Program-made: the position numbers and the translations under genes | The notes under the pieces: generated by a model | Databases searched by the model: none | Seen by the model: the letters and a program-made list of their open reading frames with translations, nothing else | What the model was told of the DNA's origin: nothing | Shown here: positions 25,218 to 33,680 of the stretch, piece by piece | How positions within the stretch are numbered: position 1 is the first letter of the stretch | Layout of the letters: each line of letters begins with the position of its first letter | NCBI GenBank assembly: GCA_942493365.1 | Contig: OW818697.1 | Span: 496,001-560,000 of the forward strand | Reading direction: 5' to 3' | Length of the DNA: 64,000 nt | Origin: UBA8949 sp942493365 | GTDB lineage: Bacteria > Bacillota > Clostridia > Saccharofermentanales > UBA5734

Positions 25218-25750
25218 TGAAAAAGCTTTTGGTTGTCATCGATATGCAAAACGATTTTATCGACGGCTCGCTCGGGACCCAGGAAGCTGTCGCCATCGTT
25301 CAAAACGTCAGCGACAAAATCAACCAATACGCGCGCCATTGCGACGAGATCATTTTTACGCGCGACACGCATGCTGAAAATTATCTGGAGACTCAGGAAG
25401 GCCGCGCGTTGCCGGTTCGGCACTGCATCGCGAAGACGCCGGGGTGGGAAATCAGTTCGTTGCTTGAGACAAAGCAGGCGATGATTTTTGACAAACCCTC
25501 TTTCGGATCGATCGAGCTGGCGGATTACATTGCTGAAAAAGTCAAACCTGACACCATAGAATTAATCGGTCTCTGCACGGACATTTGTGTCATATCCAAT
25601 GCCCTGATTCTCAAGGCGCGCTTACCGGAAACAGAAATTTCGGTTGATACCCGGTGCTGTGCTGGCGTTACACCCGCCAGTCATCAAAATGCATTGGCGG
25701 CGATGAAAATGTGCCAGATCCGAATTGAAAATCCACCCCCACTATGGTAG
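25217..25750 (+). CDS. Isochorismatase-family cysteine hydrolase
   Basis: The 177-residue protein has the three catalytic positions of the cysteine hydrolase family: Asp in VVIDMQNDFIDGSL near residue 10, a lysine in FDKPSFGS near residue 92, and the nucleophile cysteine in GLCTDICVISNAL near residue 124. Family members hydrolyse nicotinamide, isochorismate or other amides. A nicotinamidase role would suit the NAD genes in this window, but the metal-ligand residues of true nicotinamidases are not clear, so the substrate is left open. Start ATG at 25217, overlapping the upstream stop. Confidence 0.85.
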   Translation: MKKLLVVIDMQNDFIDGSLGTQEAVAIVQNVSDKINQYARHCDEIIFTRDTHAENYLETQEGRALPVRHCIAKTPGWEISSLLETKQAMIFDKPSFGSIELADYIAEKVKPDTIELIGLCTDICVISNALILKARLPETEISVDTRCCAGVTPASHQNALAAMKMCQIRIENPPPLW

Positions 25751-25803
25751 AATAACTCAGTTAATTTACCCCCTATCAGCAGCAACACCTCACCTCATCC
25801 AGC

Positions 25804-25825
25804 ATTCGTTGTTCGTTGTTAGTTG
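25804..25825 (+). repeat. Intergenic TTCGTTG-rich repeat upstream of pyrG
   Basis: ATTCGTTGTTCGTTG (25804-25818), continuing TTAGTTG. The same 15-mer occurs at 55574-55588, and related sequence in the opposite sense lies at 55331-55446. It sits just before the pyrG ribosome site. Confidence 0.5.
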
Positions 25826-25843
25826 AATTCAGGAGGATCTTTC

Positions 25844-27448
25844 ATGAAATACATCTTTGTGACCGGAGGCGTCGTTTCAGGATTAGGGAAAGGCATCACC
25901 GCCGCTTCGCTTGGACGATTGCTCAAGGCGCGCGGCATTCGCGTGACCATGCAGAAGTTTGACCCGTATTTAAACATCGACCCCGGCACGATGAATCCCT
26001 TCCAGCACGGTGAGGTTTACGTCACCGACGACGGGGCCGAAACCGACCTCGATCTGGGACATTATGAGCGCTTCATTGACGAAAACCTGACGCAAAACAG
26101 CAACGTCACCTCTGGCCGCATCTACTGGTCCGTCATCCAGAAGGAACGCAAGGGCGACTACCAGGGCGGCACCGTCCAGGTCATCCCCCACATCACCAAC
26201 GAGATCAAAGACCGCATTCGCAAGGGCAAGGCGGGTTATGACGTTGCCTTGATTGAGATCGGCGGCACCATCGGTGACATCGAAGGCCTGCCGATCATTG
26301 AGGCCACGCGCCAGTTTGCCGCCGAAGTCGGCCGTGAAAACTGCATCTTCATTCACGTGACGCTGGTGCCATATCTGGCGGCTTCGCACGAACAAAAGAC
26401 CAAGCCGACGCAGCACAGCGTCAAAGATCTGCTCAGCCTCGGCATCCAGCCCGACATCATTGTCTGTCGCTCGGAAATCGGCATCAGCGATGACCTGAAG
26501 GCCAAGATCGCCCTCTTCTGCAATGTGCCGCAGGAATGCGTCATTGCCAACCTCGACCTGCCACTGCTTTACGCCGTGCCGCTGGCGCTGGAAAAAGAGG
26601 GTCTGGCCCGCGTCGTTTGCGAACGTTTCGGCTTCCCGGCGGTTAAGCCCGATCTTGCCTCCTGGCAGGCGATGGTCGACTCACTGGAAAACCCCAAGCA
26701 CACCGTACGCATCGCCATCGTCGGCAAATATTCGGCGCTGCGCGATGCCTATCTCAGCATCGTCGAATCGCTCGTGCACGGCGGCGCCGGCAACCAGTCC
26801 GAGGTCGAGATCAAGTGGATCGAGGCCGATGACGTCACCGAATGCACTGCGGGCGGCATTTTGGCCGATGTTGATGGCATCCTGGTACCCGGCGGCTTTG
26901 GCTCACGCGGCATCGAGGGTAAGATTCAGGCCGCTCGCTATGCTCGCGAAAACAACGTGCCCTACTTCGGCATCTGCCTCGGCATGCAGATCGCCATCGT
27001 CGAGTACGCCAGGAATGTGCTGGGCTGGCCCGACGCCCACAGCGCCGAATTCGAGCCGCTGTCCACCCATCCGGTCATCGACCTGATGCCCGAACAAAAG
27101 GATGTTGATTTGCTGGGCGGCACCATGCGACTCGGCCAGTACCCCTGCGTCGTCAACGAAAAATCCAAGGCCTTCGAGGTCTATCACGACAGCCTGATTC
27201 ACGAACGCCACCGCCACCGCTACGAGGTTAACAACGATTATCGCGACGCGCTGACCGAAGACGGCATGCTGATCAGCGGCACCTCGCCCGACAACCGCAT
27301 CGTCGAAATGATCGAGCTGCCCGAACACCCGTGGTTTGTGGGTTGTCAGTTTCATCCGGAATTCAAGTCGCGCCCCAATCGTCCACACCCGCTGTTTGCC
27401 GGCTTTGTCCATGCGGCGCTGACCAAGCGGCTGACGCGCGAAGCGTGA
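25844..27448 (+). CDS. pyrG: CTP synthase
   Basis: PyrG (534 residues) aminates UTP to CTP with glutamine and ATP. The start is the ATG at 25844 with AGGAGG before it. The synthetase domain begins KYIFVTGGVVSGLGKGITAA with the P-loop-like segment; DPYLNIDPGTMNPFQHGEV and the GGTIGDIEG motif follow near residue 145. The C-terminal amidotransferase domain has GICLGMQ with the nucleophile cysteine near residue 378 and QFHPEF near the end. The stop codon overlaps the GTG start of a small GIY-YIG gene. Confidence 0.97.
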   Translation: MKYIFVTGGVVSGLGKGITAASLGRLLKARGIRVTMQKFDPYLNIDPGTMNPFQHGEVYVTDDGAETDLDLGHYERFIDENLTQNSNVTSGRIYWSVIQKERKGDYQGGTVQVIPHITNEIKDRIRKGKAGYDVALIEIGGTIGDIEGLPIIEATRQFAAEVGRENCIFIHVTLVPYLAASHEQKTKPTQHSVKDLLSLGIQPDIIVCRSEIGISDDLKAKIALFCNVPQECVIANLDLPLLYAVPLALEKEGLARVVCERFGFPAVKPDLASWQAMVDSLENPKHTVRIAIVGKYSALRDAYLSIVESLVHGGAGNQSEVEIKWIEADDVTECTAGGILADVDGILVPGGFGSRGIEGKIQAARYARENNVPYFGICLGMQIAIVEYARNVLGWPDAHSAEFEPLSTHPVIDLMPEQKDVDLLGGTMRLGQYPCVVNEKSKAFEVYHDSLIHERHRHRYEVNNDYRDALTEDGMLISGTSPDNRIVEMIELPEHPWFVGCQFHPEFKSRPNRPHPLFAGFVHAALTKRLTREA

Positions 27449-27681
27449 ATTACACCTACATCGTGCGCTGCGCCGATGGCACGCTCTACACCGGCTGGAC
27501 CAATGACCTGGAAAAGCGCCTCATCTCCCATAATGCCGGCAAGGGCGCTAAATACACCCAGTCGCGACTGCCGGTCGAACTGCATTATTTCGAAGAGCAT
27601 GAGCGAAAAGAAGTGGCAATGTCCCGAGAATACGAAATCAAGCACATGAACCGAGACCAAAAGCTGAGACTAAAAAGATAA
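27445..27681 (+). CDS. GIY-YIG domain protein (UPF0213/YazA-like)
   Basis: The 78-residue protein consists of a single GIY-YIG domain: NYTYIVRCADGTLYTGWTND at the start provides the two signature segments, then KRLISHNAGKGAKYT and a C-terminal EYEIKHM helix. Stand-alone domains of this size are assigned to UPF0213, whose role in DNA processing is unproven. The start is GTG at 27445, inferred from the family N-terminus; GTGA overlaps the pyrG stop, so translation is probably coupled. No ribosome site is needed or seen. Confidence 0.85.
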   Translation: MNYTYIVRCADGTLYTGWTNDLEKRLISHNAGKGAKYTQSRLPVELHYFEEHERKEVAMSREYEIKHMNRDQKLRLKR

Positions 27682-27717
27682 CATTGGTTCATCCTAGAAT
27701 GTTCTGGAGGTGTCACC

Positions 27718-28752
27718 ATGCGTATCGGCATACCGAAAGAAATCAAAAACAATGAGAACCGCGTCGCCATGACGCCGGGCGGCGTCGATGAACTGGTCCG
27801 TCTGGGGCATGATGTCTGTGTTGAAGCTGGCGCTGGACTGGGCAGTGGCTTTTCTGACAAAGATTATTCGGCAGTCGGCGGCAAGATCAGCATGGCCTAT
27901 GAGTGCTGGCGCTGCGATTTGGTGGTCAAGGTCAAGGAACCGCAACCGGAGGAGTACCGCCACTTCAGGTCGAACTTGATTGTTTTTGCCTTCATGCACC
28001 TGGCAGCCAAACCAGAGCTGGTCACCGCCATCCAGCGCACCGGCCTTTCAGCCATTGCCTATGAAACAGTACAGCTTGACGATGGCTTGCTGCCGATCCT
28101 GGCCCCAATGTCCAGCATTGCCGGCCGCATCGGGGCCATGATGGCGGCGCATTATCTGCTGAGCAGCAATGGCGGTCCCGGCATTTTGCCGGGTGGCATC
28201 AACGGCGCGGACAAGGCTCGCTTCACCATCCTGGGCGCGGGTCATGCGGGACAGGCGGCGCTGCGCTACGCGGTAGGCCTGGAAGCAGATGTGACCGTGC
28301 TGGATATCAATCAAGCACGGCTGGATACGTTGCAGGCTCGTTATCAATCCCTGGCGCGAACCCAGTTTTCCACGCCCGACAGCATATGGCAGGCGGTGAC
28401 CCAGGCTGACGCGGTCATCTCGACCGTGCTGATTCCAGGAACGCGCGCGCCGCACGTGGTGACGGCGGATATGGTCAAGGCCATGAAGCCCGGCCGCGTG
28501 ATCGTGGATATCGCGATCGATCAGGGCGGCTCGGTCGAAACAATGGATCACGCCACCACGCACGCTGACCCCATTTACATGCGGCACGGCATCATCCATT
28601 ACGCGGTAGCCAACATTCCCGGGGCTGCGCCGCGCACGGCGACGGTCGCGCTGTCCAACGCTACGATGCCCTACATCCGGAAGTTGGCCGAGCAAGGCAT
28701 GGCGGCGTGTGAGACCGACAAAGCGCTGGGCCGCGGCTGGGTTCGCAAATAA
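27718..28752 (+). CDS. ald: Alanine dehydrogenase
   Basis: Ald (344 residues) reversibly deaminates L-alanine to pyruvate with NAD. Motifs: MRIGIPKEIKNNENRVAMTP at the start, VKVKEPQPEEY with the substrate lysine near residue 72, IAGRIGAMM, and the nucleotide-binding ILGAGHAGQAA near residue 170. NIPGAAPRTATVAL is the usual late block, but the protein ends only about 45 residues after it, so the last 25 or so residues of a typical 370-residue Ald are missing. GGAGGTG precedes the ATG. Confidence 0.93.
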   Translation: MRIGIPKEIKNNENRVAMTPGGVDELVRLGHDVCVEAGAGLGSGFSDKDYSAVGGKISMAYECWRCDLVVKVKEPQPEEYRHFRSNLIVFAFMHLAAKPELVTAIQRTGLSAIAYETVQLDDGLLPILAPMSSIAGRIGAMMAAHYLLSSNGGPGILPGGINGADKARFTILGAGHAGQAALRYAVGLEADVTVLDINQARLDTLQARYQSLARTQFSTPDSIWQAVTQADAVISTVLIPGTRAPHVVTADMVKAMKPGRVIVDIAIDQGGSVETMDHATTHADPIYMRHGIIHYAVANIPGAAPRTATVALSNATMPYIRKLAEQGMAACETDKALGRGWVRK

Positions 28753-28778
28753 GTTCGTTCCCGGAAGGGGGAAATCGG

Positions 28779-30020
28779 TTGCTTGTTCCCGAAAAAACGC
28801 ATCGCCGCATGATCATAACCTATGTGGCGATTATCGCTTTTGCAGCGCTGGCTGCGGGGCTTTCCGACTCGGTCCTGTCCAACTACTTCAAAGATGCCTA
28901 CAACGTCTCAGCCTTGGAACGTGGCCTGATCGAGTTTCCGCGTGAACTGCCAGGCATCCTGGTCTTGATTTTAGTGTCGCTGCTGTCCGCGCTGACCAAC
29001 ATCCGCGTCGCGATGATCGCGCAGGGGCTGGCCATCGCCGGGCTGATCTGGCTGGGTTTTATGACGCCGCCGTTCGCGCTGATGCTGGTTTTCATCTTTA
29101 TCAATTCGTTGGGCGGCCACCTTTGGTATCCGCTGCAGGACAGCATTGGCATGGCCCTGATTCGCGACGACAGCAATGCCGGCCGCACGGTCGGCCTGTT
29201 CAAAGGCGTCAGCATGGGCTTTGCCTTGGTCGCCTCTCTGATCGTCTTTATTGGCTTTCGTCTTGGGTTTTTCAGCTTTACCACCCCGGTCAAGGTGATT
29301 TTCCTGATCGCCATGGGCTTCCTCTTGATGACGATGATCCTGCTCGGCACACTGGACAAACAAATGAAACAACCGGTCGAGCTACCCGGCGAAGACGGCG
29401 TCGCGATCAAGCGCAAACGCTTTATCTTTCGCCGCGAATACAAATACTACTATCTCCTGGCGGTCGTTTATGGCGTGCAAAAGCAGATCATGTTTGTCTA
29501 TGGCCCGTGGGTGCTGATTGATCTCTTGAACAGCAAGACCGACACCCTTGCCCTGCTGACCATGATTGGCTCTCTGATTGGTATCTTCTTCATCCCGGCT
29601 CTTGGCCGTTGGATCGATCGTTTCGGACTCAAAAAAATGCTCTACGTTGATGCGTTGTCTTTCATTGTTGTGTATGTGCTCTATGGTATTCTTTGCTCCG
29701 GGTTCGCAACTGGATGGCTGATCCGCAGCGGCCTGCCGGCTATGCTGGCTTTTGGCATCTTCGTTATTGACCGCATGTCCATGCAGATGACCATCATCCG
29801 CTCACTTTACCTGCGCTCGATCGCTCTCAATCCAGCCGATATCGCGCCAACGCTGACGACCGGCATGAGCATGGACCATGTGGTTGCCGTGGTTTGTGCC
29901 ACAGTCGGCGGCGTGGTCTGGACGGTGTGGGGACCGCAATACATCTTTTTTCTGGCGGCCGCGCTGTCCCTGATTAACTTTTTTGTTGCGGTAAAGGTCA
30001 AAATACCCGAAAAGCAGTAG
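28779..30020 (+). CDS. Major facilitator superfamily transporter
   Basis: The 413-residue protein has twelve predicted membrane segments with a central polar loop rich in lysine and arginine (about residues 190-220). The start is TTG at 28779 with an AAGGGGGAAA site; an ATG ten codons later is an alternative. I cannot assign the substrate. It follows ald by 26 bases and is probably cotranscribed with it, which would allow but does not prove amino-acid transport. It is convergent with the nitroreductase gene, three bases apart. Confidence 0.85.
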   Translation: MLVPEKTHRRMIITYVAIIAFAALAAGLSDSVLSNYFKDAYNVSALERGLIEFPRELPGILVLILVSLLSALTNIRVAMIAQGLAIAGLIWLGFMTPPFALMLVFIFINSLGGHLWYPLQDSIGMALIRDDSNAGRTVGLFKGVSMGFALVASLIVFIGFRLGFFSFTTPVKVIFLIAMGFLLMTMILLGTLDKQMKQPVELPGEDGVAIKRKRFIFRREYKYYYLLAVVYGVQKQIMFVYGPWVLIDLLNSKTDTLALLTMIGSLIGIFFIPALGRWIDRFGLKKMLYVDALSFIVVYVLYGILCSGFATGWLIRSGLPAMLAFGIFVIDRMSMQMTIIRSLYLRSIALNPADIAPTLTTGMSMDHVVAVVCATVGGVVWTVWGPQYIFFLAAALSLINFFVAVKVKIPEKQ

Positions 30021-30023
30021 AGC

Positions 30024-30653
30024 TTATTCCAGCCAGGTAATCGACAGAACGGGCTCCTGTCGGGGTTCATCACGGCCTGATGTCAGGGGATAGCCGATCA
30101 GACAGGCACCGCAGCAAAACTCGGCTGGATTGATCCCAAGAATTTCACCCAGTATCTCAGTTCCATTCAGGTCGTTGATGGCTGAAACCATTTGCATGCC
30201 AAGGTTTAAGGCTGTTGCTTTGAGCCACATGTTTTCCAGGCAAAAACCCAGCGACTGCATTTCGTGCGCCGGATAACCCCGACGTTCAGCCACGATAATC
30301 AGCCACGGCGCATGCCACGGCGGCAGACCCTTGTCGGCAATTGAGCGCATGGCCGCCAACATCGGCTGCGCGCGCGGGTCATCAATTTCGGGCATGGCGG
30401 CCAGTTTGGCAACAACGGCCTCAGCTGCGGCGGTGCGAAGCTTGTAAACGGCCGAGTTGTTGCGGTGAATCACGAAAAACTTACGGAAGTCAGTGCTGCC
30501 GCGATTGGCCAGCCCGGCATAGGGCGCCAGCCGACCGGCTTCGACAATGTCTTTGATCATGTCCTTGCCAGGCGCATGATCAGAAAAACTCCGAACCGAA
30601 TGACGAGACTGTATAATCTTATCCAACGCTGAATTATCCATGCTACTATCCAC
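30024..30653 (-). CDS. Nitroreductase-family flavoprotein
   Basis: The 209-residue protein has the nitroreductase opening IIQSRHSVRSFSDHAPG with the FMN-phosphate-binding arginines, an APYAGLANRG segment, and a late LGINPAEFCCGACLIGYP. Such enzymes use FMN and NAD(P)H to reduce nitro groups, quinones or flavins; the physiological substrate is unknown. I use GTG at 30653 because GGAGGTG is four bases upstream; an ATG four codons later would be badly spaced. It follows the serine palmitoyltransferase-like gene but is separated from it by a terminator. Confidence 0.85.
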   Translation of the reverse strand: MDSSMDNSALDKIIQSRHSVRSFSDHAPGKDMIKDIVEAGRLAPYAGLANRGSTDFRKFFVIHRNNSAVYKLRTAAAEAVVAKLAAMPEIDDPRAQPMLAAMRSIADKGLPPWHAPWLIIVAERRGYPAHEMQSLGFCLENMWLKATALNLGMQMVSAINDLNGTEILGEILGINPAEFCCGACLIGYPLTSGRDEPRQEPVLSITWLE

Positions 30654-30667
30654 GGGACACCTCCAAA

Positions 30668-30700
30668 AAATAAAACGACCGCAGTTTAACCTGCGGCCGT
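30668..30700 (-). terminator. Terminator after the alpha-oxoamine synthase gene
   Basis: On the minus strand ACGGCCGCAG (30700-30691) pairs with CTGCGGTCGT (30684-30675), with one G-T pair, followed by TTTATTTTTT. The nitroreductase ribosome site comes right after it. Confidence 0.8.
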
Positions 30701-30707
30701 TTGGCGT

Positions 30708-31934
30708 TTAAACTTCTACGTTGTAATCCAGTTCGATTTTGTCGGACAGTGTTGCGAAGACCTGACCAATGATGCCCAGGGCTTCATCCAACTGCGCATT
30801 GGTGTGGGTCGCGGTGTAACTGGTGCGCAGAAGGCAGTTGTCGCTTGGCACTGCCGGGGGGAAGACCGGGTTGACATACACGCCGTTGTCGAGCAGTGTT
30901 TTGCCGGTGTAGAGGGTTCTGGCGACCGTGCCGGTCAGGATGGGGATAATCGGGATGATATTGTTGCCGCTTTCGTGAATCTTGACGAAAGGCAGCTTGG
31001 ACAGCCCCTGCCGCATGTAGCCGGCGATTTCGTTCAGACGGCGAACCCGTTGCGGCTCTGCTTCAAGGATGCGCAGTGATTCGCGAGCGGCGGCAACCTG
31101 AGCAGGCGGCACGCTGGCGCTGAAGATGAAGGGGCGGGCGTTGTGCTTGACATATTCGATGACTTCGGCGTCAGCCGCCAGGCAGCCGCCCAACGAAGCC
31201 AGCGTCTTGGAGAAGGTGTTCATGATCATATCGACTTCTTGGGTCAGACCAAAATATTCGGCCGTGCCGCGGCCACGCTCGCCGAGGACGCCGATCGAGT
31301 GGGCATCATCGACCATGATGCGGGCGCCATATTTACGGGCCAGACGCACGATGTTGGGCAGATCGCAGATGTCGCCTTCCATGCTGAAGACGCCGTCGGT
31401 GACAATCAGGATACCGGCCTTTTCGTCAGCCGCGCATCTGATGAGCAAACGCTCGAGATCCTGCATATCATTGTGCTGATATTTAATCGTCTTGGCAAAA
31501 CTGAGTCGCGAACCGTCGACGATACTGGCATGATTGAGGTTGTCACTCAGAATATAGTCGTTGCGGCCGGTGATCGCGGAGATAATCGACAAATTGGTTT
31601 GAAAGCCGGTGGAAAAGACCACGCAGTCTTCTTTCTGAAGAAAAGTAGCCAGCGCTTTTTCGAGTTCTACGTGAATGTCGAGCGTGCCATTCAAAAAGCG
31701 CGAGCCCGAGCAGCCGGTGCCGTACTTTTCGACCGCTTTAATGGCGGCCGCCTTGACGCGCGGATCGGCAGTCAGTCCAAGATAATTGTTTGAGCCCAGC
31801 ATGATGGTGCGGTGGCCGTCCATTACAACCTCAGTGTCCTGGCCGGTTGTCAGCATGTGGAAAAACGGGTAAACGCCCATCGCTTTAGCTTGTTTTGGCG
31901 CACTGTCCTCACGGCACTTTTGGAAAAGGTCCAT
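30708..31934 (-). CDS. Alpha-oxoamine synthase, most like bacterial serine palmitoyltransferase
   Basis: A 408-residue PLP enzyme that condenses an acyl-CoA or acyl carrier with an amino acid. Motifs: MLGSNNYLGLT near residue 46, YGTGCSGSRFLNGTLDIH, SDNLNHASIVDG, VDDAHSIGVLGERGRG near residue 211, and TFSKTLASLGG holding the PLP lysine near residue 242. The MGVYPFF opening and the overall wording recall Bacteroides serine palmitoyltransferases more than 2-amino-3-ketobutyrate ligase or 8-amino-7-oxononanoate synthase; this is from memory of sequences, not a search. No biotin or threonine-degradation gene is nearby. If the reading is right, the organism may make sphingoid bases. Confidence 0.8.
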   Translation of the reverse strand: MDLFQKCREDSAPKQAKAMGVYPFFHMLTTGQDTEVVMDGHRTIMLGSNNYLGLTADPRVKAAAIKAVEKYGTGCSGSRFLNGTLDIHVELEKALATFLQKEDCVVFSTGFQTNLSIISAITGRNDYILSDNLNHASIVDGSRLSFAKTIKYQHNDMQDLERLLIRCAADEKAGILIVTDGVFSMEGDICDLPNIVRLARKYGARIMVDDAHSIGVLGERGRGTAEYFGLTQEVDMIMNTFSKTLASLGGCLAADAEVIEYVKHNARPFIFSASVPPAQVAAARESLRILEAEPQRVRRLNEIAGYMRQGLSKLPFVKIHESGNNIIPIIPILTGTVARTLYTGKTLLDNGVYVNPVFPPAVPSDNCLLRTSYTATHTNAQLDEALGIIGQVFATLSDKIELDYNVEV

Positions 31935-32041
31935 CTAAATTCACACTCCTGATCAGATATTTTGGTTTGCGAACTAATTCAAAACAGACTTATCATAGCA
32001 CACGAGATGACACTTTTGAAGGCCTAAACTTAAATTGGCTT

Positions 32042-32070
32042 TTGGCGCGTTTGGGCAGATGTGGTAAAAT
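32042..32070 (+). promoter_or_regulatory. Predicted ferredoxin promoter
   Basis: TTGGCG (32042-32047) and TAAAAT (32065-32070) have a 17-base spacer, 31 bases before the ferredoxin ATG. Confidence 0.45.
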
Positions 32071-32100
32071 CGAGGTATAAACAACAGGAGGGCGAGATTT

Positions 32101-32289
32101 ATGAAAGCCAATGTCAACAAAGATCTTTGCATCGGATGCAATTTATGTGTAGCAACCAGCCCCACGGTCTTTGATATGGGGGACGATATGATTGCCAGGG
32201 TCATCGTCGACGAAGTCCCCGCCGCGCTCGAGGACGAAGCTCGCGATGCCATGCTGTCCTGTCCGGTCGAAGCCATTACCTTGGACTAA
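32101..32289 (+). CDS. Single-cluster 4Fe-4S ferredoxin
   Basis: The 62-residue ferredoxin carries one CxxCxxC motif (CIGCNLC, residues 11-17) and the remote cysteine in SCPVEAI near residue 55, which together can hold one [4Fe-4S] cluster. The cysteine that would serve a second cluster is a serine (ATSP), consistent with a mono-cluster protein. It would carry low-potential electrons for fermentation enzymes in the cytoplasm. CAGGAGGG precedes the ATG. The stop overlaps that of the convergent downstream gene by four bases. Confidence 0.92.
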   Translation: MKANVNKDLCIGCNLCVATSPTVFDMGDDMIARVIVDEVPAALEDEARDAMLSCPVEAITLD

Positions 32290-32597
32290 CCGCGCGGGTC
32301 TTCCTTGACAACCTTTTGCTGGAAGGGGTCAATGTAAAAACTGTACGGGCCCAGTTCACGATCCTGATCCGTATAGAAGGTCATGTGCACGAGCGGCTTG
32401 CCCTCGCGCCAGATGAACTCGACCTCGGGCATATCGAGACTCAGGATGTGTGGATCATAATCAGTGTATTCCCAAGCGATCCGAAGATAATTGTTGGGAT
32501 CGATGAAGGTGCGAAAAACATACGAATAGCCGATAAAAAATATAATGAGGCCGATCACGATGAAGATGATGATGCGGCGGCCTTTTCGTCTGATCAT
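32286..32597 (-). CDS. Hypothetical protein with one N-terminal membrane anchor
   Basis: The 103-residue protein begins with basic residues (MIRRKGRR) followed by a single hydrophobic helix (about residues 9-28), then a small extracytoplasmic domain rich in aromatic and acidic residues (YTDYDPHIL, EFIWREGKPLVHMTFY, GPYSFYIDPFQQKVV). GGAGG lies just before the ATG at 32597. I recognise no family. It diverges from the zinc-ribbon gene and its stop overlaps the ferredoxin stop. Confidence 0.6.
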   Translation of the reverse strand: MIRRKGRRIIIFIVIGLIIFFIGYSYVFRTFIDPNNYLRIAWEYTDYDPHILSLDMPEVEFIWREGKPLVHMTFYTDQDRELGPYSFYIDPFQQKVVKEDPRG

Positions 32598-32681
32598 GAA
32601 TAACCTCCAGATTTTCTTTTAAATATATTAAACAAACGACCCAATTTTGAGTATAATGAATCCTTGGGAGGGTGCGCGGCC

Positions 32682-32993
32682 ATGGCCAAGTGCAAAAACT
32701 GCCATCGCAAAGGCTTTATTGTCGAGACCGATGTCAACGGCCTCTGTGTGAGCTGCGCTCCATACTATTATCTGACATTGCCCGACGATTTGAAAGCCCT
32801 AAATAATGCCTTGCAGGCATTAAATCGCATCGATAAAGCCGAAGCTGTTTATGGCCGTCTGGAAACCTTGCGCGCCAGCCTCGACCGACTGCGCTCCTTC
32901 GCAGTCGCCGGGCTGATACAACTGCCGCGCAGTGTCGACCAGCTTGACCGCCTGATTGAACAGTTGGCCCGCCAAACGACGCCCGAACCCTGA
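32682..32993 (+). CDS. Small zinc-ribbon/helical protein
   Basis: The 103-residue product begins MAKCKNCHRKGF and has a second CVSC pair about 22 residues later, giving a four-cysteine zinc ribbon; the rest is a predicted helical bundle (residues 35-98). The start at 32682 follows GGGAGG. Similar N-terminal ribbons precede diverse domains in Clostridia. Function unknown. It lies 18 bases before the next membrane protein gene and probably forms a pair with it. TATAAT at 32652-32657 could be its -10. Confidence 0.6.
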   Translation: MAKCKNCHRKGFIVETDVNGLCVSCAPYYYLTLPDDLKALNNALQALNRIDKAEAVYGRLETLRASLDRLRSFAVAGLIQLPRSVDQLDRLIEQLARQTTPEP

Positions 32994-33011
32994 GCAGAAA
33001 GGAGACGCAGC

Positions 33012-33680
33012 TTGCAGCAGTCAGCAACAAAAACACATCTGGTGGCCGCGATTCTTTTTCTCGGGCTGGCACTGATCGGCACTATGCTGGCTCCGACGGG
33101 TGAACCCCGGCTGTGGCGAATCATCTCCGACCTGTGCCTCATCGCGACGGGCCTGGCCATCATTCTCCATTTAATCAACCTGCGCCTGGACAGCATTCGC
33201 AAGCGCGATCAAGCGGCGGTCTATCCGCTCGGACCCGCTCGGAAGATCGACAATGGGCGTCTACCCAACCGCTTTCACCCACGCGTCAATCTTAGCGAAT
33301 ATGAATACTGTCATTTTTCGATCGGTGCCTGGCGAATAATTTTCATACCACCAACCGTCGCCCAGCAGTATGAAATGCGCCAGACGCTGGTTCGCTTTAC
33401 CGGCGGTTTGTATTACTTTATTACCCAGCCCCAGGCCATCCTGTTGCGGGCCGAGCCGGAAAATCAGGTGGCTGGCGAATTGGTCATCACCAGTCAACGC
33501 ATTATCTTTTTAGCTGACGAAAATGGTTTTGAAATCCCCCTGAAAAACATCAAATGTCTGGATTGCAGTGCGCATCTGGTCGATTTTCAGGTGCGTGACC
33601 GCCGCTATACTTTGCAGACCGACGCCGCCAGCTATGCCGAAAAAGTGCTGGCGATGCTGCTGGATATATCAGGAGACTGA
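33012..33680 (+). CDS. Membrane protein with a C-terminal PH-like domain, function unknown
   Basis: The 222-residue protein starts with TTG at 33012, supported by AAAGGAGAC seven bases upstream. Two hydrophobic helices occupy residues about 9-28 and 34-56. The remainder looks like a bacterial PH-like domain: GGLYYFITQPQAILLRAEP, then GELVITSQRIIFLADENGFEIPLKNI, a wording typical of lipid-facing PH-like folds. No enzymatic motif is visible. Its last 12 bases overlap the convergent cohesin gene. Confidence 0.6.
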   Translation: MQQSATKTHLVAAILFLGLALIGTMLAPTGEPRLWRIISDLCLIATGLAIILHLINLRLDSIRKRDQAAVYPLGPARKIDNGRLPNRFHPRVNLSEYEYCHFSIGAWRIIFIPPTVAQQYEMRQTLVRFTGGLYYFITQPQAILLRAEPENQVAGELVITSQRIIFLADENGFEIPLKNIKCLDCSAHLVDFQVRDRRYTLQTDAASYAEKVLAMLLDISGD

